A stretch of 64,000 nt of DNA from Timema cristinae (lineage: Eukaryota > Arthropoda > Insecta > Phasmatodea > Timematidae). The translations under genes were made by a program, and so were the position numbers. Shown piece by piece: positions 25,396-36,312 of this stretch (position 1 is its first letter; each line of letters starts with the position of its first letter). The stretch spans positions 6,814,000 to 6,877,999 of the forward strand of contig JBCFYV010000012.1 of the NCBI GenBank assembly GCA_039000515.1, written 5' to 3'. The notes under the pieces are model-generated. The model was not told where the DNA came from, did not search any database, and was given only the letters and a program-made list of their open reading frames with translations.

Positions 25396-28300
25396 TTAAA
25401 AAAGGGAACTGACTTATCAATAAAAATTGCCCAAAATTTTTAAAAAAATTTCCAAAAAAGAAAAAATTATGGGGTTAAAAAATTTGGGCCCCTTTTTAAA
25501 AAAATTTGATGCAAGTAAGGCCCAAATTTTTGTAAAAAAAAGGGTTCCCCCTTTTTTCATTTAAAATTTTTCTATTTTTCAAAGGGCCTTATTGTTTTTT
25601 TTCTCCCCCCCCGTTTATCCCCTTCGGATTATACTTTTTTGGGGTATTCAAAACTTTTAAAGGTTTTGGGGGGGAAAATTTAAAAAGGTTTTTAAAAATT
25701 TAAAGGGGAAAAATGTACCCCCTTTTGGGCGGGGGGGGGTTTTGAATAGAAACCCTTTTTGGGGGGAAAAAAACCCCCCCCCTTTAAAATCCAAACAAGT
25801 TTGAAAGCCCCTCTCCCCCGCCTTTTGGGATCTACTTTCTCCCCAAAATTGGCCCTTTCCCCCCGGGGACCCCCCCGAAGCGTTAAACCCTTATTAGCAA
25901 TTTTAAAAAATGGGGTTTTTAAAAAATTTTTTTTTAGAAAATATTTTTTTTTTTAAATTTTTTCAAACTTTTATCCTGCTTTTTTTAAAAATTTTTTAGT
26001 CTATAAAGGGTTTTGAGGTATTCCCCCCTTTTTAACAAATTTTAAAAAAAAATTTTGGGAATTAAAATTTATCTTTTTTAAAATCTAGCAAAATCATTGA
26101 ACAAAAATTTTTTTTTTTTTTTTAAAATTTTTTTTTTTAATTGGGGGTTTTACTAAATAAAAAAAGCACTACACCTTTTTTTTTTTTTTACAAAATTTTT
26201 TAAAAAAGTTTAGTCCTAGGTAATTTAAATTTTTATGCTCTTTTTTTAAATCACCCCCATTAAGTAAAATTTGGGTTTTTTTTGGATTTTTTTAAATTTT
26301 TCTTTAAAACGAAATTATTAAAAAATTTTTATTTTTTTTGGGGAAAAAGTTTTATAATTTTTAAATTTTTTTTTTTCTTATAATTTTTTTAAAAAAAATA
26401 ATTTATTTTTTTTTTTCTATAAAATTGGGGGTTTAGTTTAAAATTTTTACCTTTTTATGAATTTGGGGTAAAAGGGTATAAAACCAGGGGGGGATACAAT
26501 CCAAAAAATTTTATTTATATTTTTTTTCCCCATTTAAGTTTTTCTTTTTTTATTTTTAAAATTTTTTATTATTTTTTTATTATTTTTATTATTTTTTTTT
26601 TAAAATTATTATTATTATTTTTATTTTTTAAAATTTTTAAAGAATTATTTTTTGGCTTTTTTTGATACCCCCAAAAGTTTTTCCCCAAATTTTTTTCCAA
26701 AAAATAATTTTAAATTATACCTAAAACAAACTAAAATACTAAAGTTAAGTAAGAAAATTTCCAAAAATTTTTAAAATTTTAAAAAAACCCCCCTTAAAAA
26801 AAGATTAAAAACTGAAAAGGGGGGCTTCCCCGTGATATTTTTTTAAACCCCAAAAGTAAACCCCAAAAAAAAAGATTTTTATTTTTGAAAAAAATATTTT
26901 ATAAAAAAAAAACCCCCTGAAAAAATTTTTTTGCAAATTTACAAATACTACAAAAATATTTTTTCCCCTTTTTGGGGTTCAAAAATTTTGTGTTTTTCCC
27001 TTTTGGGGTTTAGCCCCTGATAGTAAGTGGGGTTTTGTTAAGAAAAACTTTTAAAATCAAAAATATTTCTTTCGGTCCCCAAATTTTTAAAAAAAATTTT
27101 TTTGGGGATATTTTTTTGATTTTTAAACAAAATCCCAAAAAGTGGCAGTGTTTTTTACGTATGGGTAAAGGGGAAAATGTATCTAGAAAACTTTTCTGCC
27201 CGATAAGTTTCTTGCTAAAAAAATTTGGGGAATTTAAAAAACGTTTTTTAAAAGGGGAAAAATTTTTTGAGTTTATATATTTTTGGTGTTTTTGAAAATT
27301 TTTCCATTAAAAAAATTAGATAATATGTAGCGAGTTTTTTTTAAACAAAATTTTTTTAAAAAATTCCCCGTTTTTAAAATTTTTTTAGCGTTCGTTGGTC
27401 TGTTTTTTAAAAAAATTTTTTAAAAAAAAACTTTTCTTTTTTTTTAAATTGCTGGTAAAGTAAATTTTTTTTAAATCAATCTCTTTTTAAATTTATTCTA
27501 TTTGTAAATTTTTTTGTTTTTTGAAAAAAATTTTTTACAAAAAATTAATTTTCACAAAAGCCGCGGAGGCGGCGTTGTTTTTGAATGTAGAAAGGGTGGA
27601 AGAGCAAGTGTAAACGATGTAGGCCCATGAACCAACACGCCCGCCCTTTTGGAAAAAAGTGTCTTTTAATGCTAAAATCGTAGTACTTGATTGGATTATT
27701 TTAATATGAAATCACTGCCATTAGGGGCTGCGTAAAAGTCGTACTGAGAATTTAACCAATGAAAAAAAAATAAACTTTTTCCCCTTTTTTAAAATGGGAG
27801 CTTGTTCATGGGGGGCCCCGGGCCCCATGGTAAAAAAGTGTGGGGGTGAAGAGGGGGGGGTGGGGGGGGATTAAAAAAATTTGCAGGGTAAAATTTTTTT
27901 TAAACCTTCCTTTAGGATTTGAAATAAAAAAAAATTTAATTTGTTTTATTAAAATTAAAAATTATATAAATTACATTGAATTAGTAGGTAATAGTCGTTT
28001 GATTAATTTTTAATATTTTAAATCTATAATTTCTTATGAATAATTTTTCCGTTATATTGACTCAAACTTCTTTAGTATTTGACTTGTATTTAACGAAGAA
28101 AGAAATATAGTTTCGTATGGAATATTTCATCATTTTATTTTTTTGCATTAAAAATGTTTGTATATATTGTCATGATATTTAATTCATTTTTATTACGAAA
28201 CTTCCTGGGATCCTGTGGCCTTGATATGCCCCCGCGGACCACACTTTAAAAAAACCTGATTAGGGGTGATATTGGAAAACTGTTGTAATCTTGGTTGTAA

Positions 28301-28700
28301 GGAAAACGGTTCTAACTCACCCCGGGTGCACTGAAGGGGATTTCCAAAGTTGGGTTTACTTGGTTTTTACTCTCTTTCCCCAAAAAAATAAGATAATATT
28401 CTCTTTTATCTAATTTTCTTATCACTATTATTAGTCACTAGCCGGATCCACGATCAAATTAATTTCACGTGACGTAAATAAACAGTGGTGTGTGTGTCTG
28501 TGTGGCGCACGCGTAATGTAAAAGCAAAAACTCTAGCAAAACACAGCCCAATAATTCGGCTGTTTAAAAAAATTTTATTTCATTAAAAAAAGAATTTGGT
28601 AACTGAAGAGGATATTCAAGTATTTTGCAATTAGAAGCTTACAAAATATAAATTGCAAAAAAGAAGCCAAAAGCTTTGGTGTTCGTGAGATGCGGACATA
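25396..28700. other. AT-rich DNA, no gene seen
   Basis: The smearing fades near 27,545. From there to 28,700 the sequence looks normally read, but it contains no open frame or repeat that I can identify. Confidence 0.5.
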
Positions 28701-28716
28701 TGATTTACAGAAGAAC

Positions 28717-28765
28717 CCCGCTGATCCGAACTTATTGGGACCGAAGATTGTTCGGATTAAGCGGG
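28717..28765. repeat. imperfect hairpin resembling a pogo/Tigger-type transposon end
   Basis: cccgctgatccgaac (28,717-28,731) pairs with gttcggattaagcggg (28,750-28,765) except for one or two bases, around an 18-base loop. Palindromic 'ccgaac...gttcgg' ends of this style are known from pogo-like DNA transposons. I found no transposase beside it, so this may be a MITE remnant or coincidence. Confidence 0.3.
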
Positions 28766-28799
28766 TGAGTAGCCTACGGAAGAGACGGTGGGGAGACTA

Positions 28800-30554
28800 T
28801 TGTTTCAAAAATCAGAAGTTACACTTGAATTAGTTTTTGTAAAATGTATATTCATTCACAGAAAAAAACACATTTAATTACCCCATTTTTAGCATTTATT
28901 ATCAATAGTTTCTACAATTCTATTTTAACTTCGAGTTTGTTATCAAAAATATTTTCATTTGAACTAGCTTTTTTTTTTCTCCCAATCTTATGAAAATTTT
29001 TGTTCGTACTATCCAGAATTTTGGGTAGACGGGGTTTGGTTTTAACGGAGTCTTACTACCGAAGAAGAGCGTTTACACAAAATAAACAAATGCAGTAATA
29101 AAAAAAGGCGTGTTGATATTTCTCGCAAAATGATTGACTGATAGGAAAACGTGGTACGCTTTCGTCTCATTTAACGTAACATGAAAGCTCTCCCTTGGTA
29201 ACGCTTACGTTAAGTGAACGTTGCGTCAATGTAGGTCAAGTGCATGCAGAGCCTTTATGTGACGTCTCGAAGAGAAACTTTTTATAAAGTTACCTAACTT
29301 AGGTGAACGTTAAGTTGGTCCGACATTAACGATGTACACAGGCTGCTAGGGACAGATATATTCCCGATGAGTGTAGTACTATCGGTTTGTCGTGCTCGTG
29401 ACGGCCCGGTTAATAGGGAGACAGTATCATTACCTCTCACTCTTACTTAACTTCTCGCTTTTGAGTAAAAATAAAAGTAAGGAAAGAGGGGATTGTAAAA
29501 CCCAAAGGGAATGTTTACAGAGGGGTTTGGTGGAATACAATGCTACCCTTGAAAGGGCAAATACTTTTAATACGCCTAGCCCAAGGGTGGATCCCGGGCT
29601 GTTGTAGGGGGAATTGGTTTTCACAAGGCTCCTTCAAGGATACATTTAATAATTTTGATTAATAAAGATTTTAATTTATAATATTTTAATTATAAAATTG
29701 CGAGTTTAAAAAACTAGTTGAAATTAACAATTAATATAATAAAAATACTTTAAGAAAGAAACCAATTTGGATTAATCAATTTGTAATTTTAATACAAAAT
29801 AACATAAAACAAAAAGTCGCCGTCACAATAAAAAGTAATAAATATACACTTTAATAGGTCTAAAGTGTTTTAGTAATAAAAGAAAAAATGTGTATTTTAA
29901 TACTAAATTAATATAAATATTGGAAAATTTTAGTTTTAGTCCCTTTTCTTTGCTCTAGAGCTAAGTTGAAAGAGATGTTGCCTAATTTTGATTAGGTCGT
30001 GTAGGAGATAGGATGAGGAAGGTGTTAGTAAGTCATTCTTTACAACTTTAAAAGTATTGGTTTCAATATTTATGATTATTTTCTATGCAGGAAGGGACGA
30101 TTGCACCCAACCCCACCTGGATCCCTCCCCTGGCCTAGCCAGGGAAACTCGAATAAATATATGATTTTTAATGTTAAATGAGAACAAATTCACTGTGAGG
30201 TTTGTAAAGATGATTACATACTCCAACAAGTTAATATACAAAATTAAATACACTTTTTGGAATATGTGGGATAAAAATGACATTAACTAAAGGTTTTTTT
30301 CATTTAAAATAAACACTTTTAAAAAAATATGTATTCAACGAAATACAAAAAAATGTAATGATCTTGATATTTATTGGACACAATTATAATTAACTAGGAC
30401 TGAATGCCATTAATGATATGATTTTAAATTTCTAGGCCTAAGTACTATAGTTGTATTTGTAAACAAAATTAGTTACAGGTTTCATATTGTTTACACTGTC
30501 ATAATACAAACTGGTCGTTAAGCTGTAAAAAATATCTCGAAGGTTAGGGGACAT
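28800..30554. other. intergenic DNA, no gene seen
   Basis: Clean, AT-rich sequence without a supported gene. Short frames at 29,392-29,624 and 30,083-30,283 lack domains and overlap on both strands. Confidence 0.5.
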
Positions 30555-30642
30555 GTGGCCGACAGTAGTAAGTGGCCAGGTTGAATCAGTCGCTAATTAT
30601 TCGCTAATTTTTTCATGATGACGTTTTATTGAGTGTGGTCAG

Positions 30643-30830
30643 CCTTGGCGTTTTATTGAGTAAGGTCAGCCCTGCCATGTGACGTCAGCCTGTTGGTCAG
30701 CCTGTTGTTCTGGACGTCGCTAATTATTCAAAATATCGACTATGACGTTTTATTGGTCAGCCTTGACGTTATATTGAGTAAGGTCAGCCCTGCCATGTGA
30801 CGTCAGCCTGTTGGTTAGCCTGTTGTTCAG
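30643..30830 (+). repeat. 118-bp direct duplication inside the arm
   Basis: The segment beginning ccttggcgtt at 30,643 recurs as ccttgacgtt at 30,761. Both continue through a ttgagtaaggtcagccctg block and gacgtcagcctgttgg to a shared cctgttgttc. The two copies are nearly identical, which points to a recent duplication in the element end. Confidence 0.7.
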
Positions 30831-31036
30831 GCGGTAGGTATGCTAGGGATATAGTGATAGTATTGTGACGTCATCCCGTTCCTGTGACGTTTAAATAATA
30901 TGACTGTTGGTCAGCCGTGTGACGTCAGCCTGTGACGTTTCAAATAATATAAGTGTGGTCAGGCTTGCGTCTGACGTCGGTTCTGGATTTTTTTTTTACG
31001 TCGAGGTAGCTATGCTAGAGATATAGTGTGACGTCA
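30680..31036. promoter_or_regulatory. cluster of TGACGTCA (CRE-like) palindromes
   Basis: Five exact copies of the 8-base palindrome TGACGTCA lie at 30,680, 30,798, 30,866, 30,920 and 31,029, with a one-mismatch copy at 30,972. TGACGTCA is the consensus for CREB/ATF-type bZIP factors. The cluster sits in the non-coding outer part of the arm, upstream of nothing on its own strand but inside the element end. A role as enhancer or origin is inference. Two of the copies belong to a 118-bp direct duplication. Confidence 0.5.
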
Positions 31037-31269
31037 TCTAGTGTGGACGTTCCGGTTGGTCGGCGCCATTTTTATCATGGACAAGTTTTTTTTTAAAGTG
31101 TAAATGAATTGTAATTTGTTTTAAATTTTTTAGTTATTTATATATCAAATTAATTGATATATTTGAATGCTCTTACTACAAATATTTAAATGAAGAGGGT
31201 AATATTACTGTAAATGAAAAAATAAATACAAGTTTTTTTTCAAATTTAATTATAATAAAAAAAATATAT

Positions 31270-31804
31270 ACATATTTCACAATTTATTATTGTTATCCAT
31301 AAAAATACAAAGATCGTCATAGAGTGACAGATAGTCAAAATATGGGATAGGATCGGGGGGTCTACAAACGATTTGGAGGTGAGCGTATTGTCTATGAACG
31401 TCGATACATTTGGGTGGTTTAGATATTTTACATGTCGTGTGATATATTTTTCAAGATTGTACAGAGTTTTTATTCCATCCGTAGACAGGTAGATCTGAAT
31501 GTTTTTTTATCACTCACACACAATTTCCACACGCCGAAAAGTTTTTTTCACCACAATGATAAAGTCGTCCATGGTGGACTCGAAGTTTACACACGTCTGC
31601 ACACACTCGGACCAAAACGGCATTTCTTTGACGAGAAAGTTCCACTGGGGAACGGTGAGTATTAGACGATTAGAACTCGATGAAAAAAATCACGTGAGCG
31701 TAAAAGTTGCGGTCAGGGAAGAGACCCACCGCCACGTGTTTGTTCTGTTTGTCGTTTAGGTAGAAAGTCTTGGTTAGCAACGAGGGTGATTCATCCTGCA
31801 CCAT
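31270..31804 (-). CDS. unknown small element protein, left-arm copy
   Basis: An ATG at 31,804 (minus) opens a frame reading MVQDESPSLLTKTFYLND, then HVAVGLFPDRNFYAHV. It breaks after about 44 codons and resumes in another frame with PQWNFLVKEMPFW and, further on, YLSTDGIKTLYNLEKYI. The same protein is encoded in the right arm (36,847-37,391) with breaks at different places, so the frame changes are probably read errors and the true product is about 175 residues. I do not recognise the family. The layout of a beta-rich front and a QW-x-FL stretch vaguely recalls single-strand-DNA-binding PC4-like folds, but this is only an impression. Confidence 0.5.
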
Positions 31805-31856
31805 ATTACAGCTGCACGTCTTCATCGCTGTCTGCGTCTAGACTGATGACCTGTAA

Positions 31857-32340
31857 TCAAACAGTCGTCACAATTAAAGCTAGTATCGTGGTCGTCGTCG
31901 TCGTGTCGGTGATTGGACAAAATTTATACAATTTCTCGGCGCTGTGAAAACTGACGAATCGTGCCAAAGCATTTGCATTTTTTAATGCGCATGGGGTGAT
32001 ATCGTGACAAGGGGCGGTACACCCCCAACAATTTGAGTTGATCAAATCAACAAAGGGACATTTATAGTCCTCACGTAGTGGGATGAATGTCCGGCCGGTG
32101 AGACGGGACAAGAAATTCCCTTTTTGTTTATTATATGCGTAAGGCACGAAGGCTTTATCTAAATTTTATTTTAGAATTGAAACCAATTTGGGGGTAACAC
32201 AAGCCGGTGGTTTTATTGAATTGATAGCACGACGATTGTTTCTCGTCGATGAAAACTATGGCTATCTCGGTGATCACCCACTCCTTTTTCGAGTTTACGA
32301 TAAATGAAAAATCAAAGATGGCCGACATGATGATGTTCAT
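31857..32340 (-). CDS. putative exonuclease-like element protein, left-arm copy
   Basis: ATG at 32,340 (minus) starts MNIIMSAIFDFSFIVNS followed by WVITEIAIVFID. One frame break near 32,160 leads to AYNKQKGNFLSRLTGR, DYKCPFVDLI and CHDITPCALKNANALARF. The last block, with a His/Cys pair before CALKNA, recurs in proteins of arthropod DNA elements that are thought to have an RNase H/DEDD exonuclease-like fold. That assignment is from memory of the family style, not a search. The copy in the right arm agrees closely. The acidic C-terminus is disturbed here by an extra base and is better seen in the right copy. Confidence 0.5.
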
Positions 32341-32375
32341 ATGTCAGATAATTGAATACAAATGATTAAATAAAA

Positions 32376-32722
32376 TTATAGTATACCTTTTATATCTAAT
32401 GCTGGAAAACACGTCTGGGCACCCCTGCTAGTACATCTTGGACAGCGGCCAAAGCGACGTTTTGAACAGCGTGACGGCCAGTCGGTCGTTCTTGCACAAG
32501 TTGCCGGTTGAGAAAGGTCTGTTAATCTCCTCAGGCTCCAGCCGGCGTCCTTGGCAACGGCAAACAGCAATAGTGGCCGCACACACCGGAGGCTATGCCT
32601 TGGAATCGTTTGCGGTTGTACCTCCATCGTGTCGAGTGTTTATTCAAGAGTCTAGTCATCACTAAGCTCGGTCGTCTGCCGTATGTATCCAAATACTCCC
32701 CAAATTTGGAAAAATATAGAAC
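32376..32722 (-). pseudogene. C-terminal part of the adenain-like protease (arm copy)
   Basis: The inverted arm ends inside the protease gene, so only the region after the catalytic histidine is present. GEYLDTYGRRPSLVMTRLL and GVCGHYCCLPL can be read, with frame changes between them. Upstream of 32,722 the frame runs into unrelated sequence. As it lacks the N-terminal third and the His motif it cannot make a complete enzyme; the full gene is at 35,773-36,269. Confidence 0.75.
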
Positions 32723-32792
32723 TAATAGGACTGCTTTGATATGTTGTCTCGTCTGAAATGAATCGAGGAGGAGGTGGAACCGCCGGCTGCTC

Positions 32793-33070
32793 CTAGGTCG
32801 TTTTCTTTTTCGTCGTTGCAAGGTCAAACGGTCTACGCTTTAATACTGTGGGGCCCACGATGGGTATTTTAATTGGTTGTTTCGCTCTCTCCCTGTTTGT
32901 TAAATAACGCTGTTGATGTTTCTAAAACTGGCCAATCTTTGATAATCGTCCATTTTTTTCCTAGATTTCAGAATTTTTTTCATCTGTACAAAATCGGCGG
33001 TGGCATTGTCATCGCGTTTATTGTGAAATAGTTCTGGCGGGACTAGAAGCATCTGTTTAAGTTGTGACAT
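32793..33070 (-). CDS. small conserved element protein next to the capsid genes
   Basis: ATG at 33,070 (minus) opens MSQLKQMLLVPPELFHNK, then KKILKSRKKMDDYQRLASF, reaching a stop at 32,900. A shift of frame near 32,905 continues as RAKQPIKIPIVGPTVL to a stop at 32,793, giving about 92 residues. A front with an 'LLVPPEL' motif and a basic tail is a layout I associate with small proteins coded beside Polinton-type capsid genes. The function is unknown to me. The gene is transcribed away from the penton-like gene, leaving about 60 bp as a shared divergent promoter region. It lies in the unique centre, not in the arms. Confidence 0.4.
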
Positions 33071-33125
33071 ATTATTATTATTTAACCAATGCGCCTACGA
33101 GAGCTGAAAGAATAGCGGGTAGTAT

Positions 33126-34096
33126 GATGCTCAAGAAGCCGCCCGATTGAACGGTGATATTTCTTTTTCTCTTCAACGAAACACCGCTGCTAGCCAATTT
33201 ACGCATACAATTTTTATACTTTATTATTTTCCCTTATCTCTTTTACTAATTTTAATATTATTGTCCATACGGCTAGAACACGACCGGTGGGAGGTGGGAC
33301 TAGCTGAATTATCCTATCCCGTGGGTTTTGAAAGTCTCGAAGATAACAATTTATCAAAAGATAAAGAATTGACGGCAAACGTCGTGGTGACCCAAGTGGG
33401 CTGTGTTTCGTTTCCTCAACAAGATTTCACCTCCTTTAAGGAGCTTTAGAATAAAATTAAGAGCTCGATAAGTGATAAAGGAGATCTAGAGGTTTTAATA
33501 TCTGAATTTCAATGGTACATTCTTCGCGATCAAATAATGTTAACTGAGATTAAAAAACAAAAGGGTGCATGGACCGCCGACAAGTCACCCATAACTACAC
33601 GATTCAAAAACACAATTTCATTTACGGTGGCTAAAAGAAAATTTAAAATAGAATTTCCTGTTCATCTTTATGTGGGCATCGGAGACTTAATTACAACCAT
33701 TCGAAACAGACTACCCAACATAGAGTCACTTAATGCGGTTAATACACATATGAGGGATTTAATGAGCGAGGATATTAAGGGGGTCTTTTTGAGACCCAAT
33801 CGTAAACTGCCAGCTCTAGTTCAATCGAAACAGAGCCTGTCTTTGTGTACAATGACATTATAGGACCACAGTTGCTAGGCGATTCGTATGTAAGATGGAT
33901 TAGAATCATACAGTTCCCCTCCGCCACCGCGCATCACGTGTTCTTTCCAATATTCTATTTTCCCGTCGAGAAATGTAATTTTGACTCTATAAGTATAGGC
34001 TTATACACAAAGTTTGGCGAACGAGTGAATTTTCAATCGGGTCCCGTGCCCACCGTAGTGGTTTTACATTTTAGAGAGAAAAAACTAGATAAATAG
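33126..34096 (+). CDS. penton-like minor capsid protein of a Polinton/adintovirus
   Basis: This is the vertex (single jelly-roll) capsid protein of Polinton-type virions. Seen: a front part with HDRWEVGLAELSYP near 33,280, a middle with FPVHLYVGIGDLI, and a C-terminal block YNDIIGPQLLGDSYVRW, then PIFYFPVEKCNFDSISIGLY and VVLHFREKK, ending at 34,094-34,096. The order and the final beta-rich block match the family. Two breaks are visible: an in-frame TAG at 33,447 and a frame change near 33,812. No ATG is found at the start; the frame is open from 33,126, so the N-terminus is uncertain. It is followed after 34 bp by the pX-like gene on the same strand. Confidence 0.7.
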
Positions 34097-34130
34097 ATAC
34101 GGGGGGTAGTAATTTGACTTAGTCTTAACA

Positions 34131-34547
34131 ATGGAGGGAGAGAGAGAAAACATCGGTCCCGTCTATCACGCCAGTTATAAAATGCAACGGGGACGCGGTC
34201 TCGGCGCGTTTTTTGGCGGATTATTTTGATTTGTCAAACCGTTGTTTATGAGGGGGGCGAAAGCGGTGGGAAAACAAGCGTTACAAACAGGTTCGCATAT
34301 TTTGGCCGACATAGCGACACGCGAACCCGGTCAAAATGTCGGTGATATAGTTAAAAAGCGCGTCACTCAGGCGGTCGAGGGACGTGGCTTAAAAAGGGTA
34401 AAAAAACGTAAACGACTTCATTCGAAGGTGGGCGCCAGACCAAGAAGGAACAAGAGAGCTAAAAAAAGATATTTTTCGATTAATTATGGAGTGTTCAAAA
34501 ACAGAACTCGATCTTTTCGACGAAAAATGCATTCAAACGGTAATTAA
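34131..34547 (+). pseudogene. pX-like basic virion protein with an in-frame stop
   Basis: ATG at 34,131 starts a protein with the block GRGLGAFFGGLF (residues 21-32). This is the glycine-rich signature near the front of adenovirus pX/pVI-like and Polinton minor virion proteins. TGA follows at once at 34,227-34,229. The same frame then continues without further stops through AKAVGKQALQTGSHILADIA to a strongly basic Lys/Arg tail and ends at 34,545. The family is a DNA-condensing or membrane-acting core peptide; its role here is inferred from motif and position between the penton and major capsid genes. The TGA sits where the family expects an ordinary residue, so it is either a point mutation or a read error. 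Confidence 0.65.
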
Positions 34548-34556
34548 AATAATAAA

Positions 34557-35768
34557 GTGGTCGAATACAAACCCATCACTTCCGTGGACAATGACGCTCA
34601 GTTGGAGTTTTTTTGCCCCGTGACGGCGAGTATTTTCGGGACCTCTCTTCGATTAATTTATATCTTCGTATTCAGCTGGTGAGGGGGGACGGGACACCGG
34701 TCGCAGGCGACAATAAAATCGGCTGCGTCAACAATTTGTTAAATTCATTATTCAGTCAAATCAATATCTCTCTCAACGAAACACCTATTACAACCTCGAC
34801 AGACAACTATGCCTACAGGGCTTATTTAGAGACTTTAACTAATTACGGTAGAGACGCCTCCGACACCCACTGGTGAATGGTATGTGGTTTTTGGATACCC
34901 CTGCCGCTAACGGTGAACTCGCCGCATCCACAGAGAACAAAGGCTTCGCCACGAGATTAGACTTGTTAAAACATCCGGTCGACTTGGTGGGACGTTTACA
35001 CGCCGACATTTTTAATATTTCACATTTGCTATTGAAAAATGTATCGTTGCGCGTTAAATTAATTCGCAACAAAAGAGAGTTTTATCTGCTCACAGACGCG
35101 GACAATTTAAACACGACGTACGGTTGCGAATTTTAGACGCCACCCTCTTTGTGAAACACGTGGAAGTGTCGCCGACTATTTCACTCGCTATAGAAAAGAC
35201 ACTGTTACGAAAACCGGCCCAATACCACCTCAATCGGGTGGACGTCAAGTCTGTGACCGTACCCAAAGGATCCAAGTCTGTGAGTTTAAACAATGTTATT
35301 CAAGGGGTTATCCCTAAAATTGTTTTATTCACAATGGTGTCAAACGAGGCGTTTGTGGGCAGTTTGAACACGAATCCGTTTCAACTGATTCACAGAAACC
35401 TCGATCGTTTCGTCCTGTATGTAAATGGAATCCAAAAACATTTGCCCATTATGATAAATTTTGACAACGTCGGCACGTCCACCCTCGTCTATGACACATT
35501 GTTTTCGGGATTGGGCATACACCATCAGAACAACGGGCATTTAATCACACGAGACATGTTCAATAAAGGTTACTTTATGTTGGCCTTCGACTTGACTCCG
35601 ACAGTGCAGGACAGGACTCGCACACCAGCCTTCAGACAGAGGGGAACGTGAGATTTGAGTTACAGTTCAAGACAGACCTTGACACCGGCCATAACCTGTT
35701 TGTTTTACTCTGAGTACGAGGGGACGGTGTCGATAGATTCTAATAGGGAGGTGAAAATTAATTATTAA
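34557..35768 (+). CDS. major capsid protein (hexon-like, double jelly-roll) of a Polinton/adintovirus
   Basis: This is the main shell protein of Polinton-type virions. Readable blocks in order: YKPITSVDNDAQLEF; INLYLRIQLVRGDGTP; INISLNETPITTSTDNYAYR with YLETLTNYG; LDLLKHPVDLVGRLHADIF; SVTVPKGSKSVSLNNVI; NEAFVGSLNTNPFQLIHRN; and a C-terminal block ending at TAA 35,766. These are the conserved landmarks of this capsid family, and the total of about 400 residues is a plausible size. Frame changes occur in the T-run near 34,612, near 34,870, near 35,110 and near 35,610. No ATG is visible at the start; a GTG at 34,557 stands where one is expected. Stop to next ATG (protease) is only 4 bp, suggesting tight packing. 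Confidence 0.75.
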
Positions 35769-35772
35769 CACC

Positions 35773-36269
35773 ATGAATTCTCATCAAATAGACACACTGC
35801 TGCGGGGAAAAATTTCAATCTATAAAGGGACATTTCCTTCGGACCAATTACCTCAAAATTTTCACTCTTCCCGCCTTATTTTTTGGTCAATTTAGACCCT
35901 CACACTAAACCCGGCTCCCATTGGGTGGTTCTATATTTTTCCAAATTTGGGGAGTATTTGGATACATACGGCAGACGACCGAGCTTAGTGATGACTAGAC
36001 TCTTGAAAAAAACACTCGACACGATGGAGGTACAACCGCAAACGACTCCAAGGCATTGCCTCCGGTGTGTGCGGCCACTATTGCTGTTTGCCGTTGCCAA
36101 GGACGCCGGCTGGAGCCTGAGGAAATTCACAGACCTGTTCTCAACCGGCAACTTGTGCAAAAAACGACCGACTGGCCGTCACGCTGTTCAAACGTCGCTT
36201 TGGCCGCTGTCCAAGATGTACTAGCAGGGGTGCCCAGACGTGTGTTCCAGCATTAGATATAAAAAGGTA
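35773..36269 (+). CDS. adenain-like cysteine protease
   Basis: This virion maturation protease (C5/Ulp1 fold) cuts capsid precursors. ATG at 35,773 starts MNSHQIDTLLRGK. The catalytic His lies in GSHWVVLYF (about 35,912), an acidic partner in FGEYLDTYG, and the catalytic Cys in GVCGHYC (about 36,070). After that, KDAGWSLRKFTDLFS is typical of the C-terminal half. At least three frame changes separate these blocks; in the second arm, at least some breaks fall at different sites, which favours read error. The right inverted arm begins inside this gene at 35,928, so its 3' two-thirds are duplicated at 32,376-32,722. Size (about 160 residues) and position after the capsid gene fit Polintons. Confidence 0.7.
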
Positions 36270-36312
36270 TACTAAAATTTTATTTAATCATTTGTATTCA
36301 ATTATCTGACAT

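Larger units (their letters stand above)
30555..32722 (+). repeat. left inverted arm of element A (long terminal inverted repeat)
   Basis: This arm is the reverse complement of 35,928-38,130. The inner edge is sharp: both copies share the sequence up to ttctatatttttcc (left copy ends at 32,722, right begins at about 35,928) and then diverge completely. The outer edge lies near the shared motif with tcagtcgctaattatt (30,590). In the part where both copies are clean, differences are few and mostly one-base length changes in runs. The arm contains a non-coding outer 0.7 kb, a small gene, an exonuclease-like gene and the C-terminal part of a protease. Polintons and adintoviruses have terminal inverted repeats, but arms holding two genes are unusually long. 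Confidence 0.85.

Noticed and set aside
29392..30283. Short frames between the hairpin and element A
   Set aside because: They lie on both strands, have no domains, and have no supporting neighbours.
34227..34229. In-frame TGA as a recoded selenocysteine
   Set aside because: No SECIS-like hairpin was seen, and a point mutation or read error is simpler.
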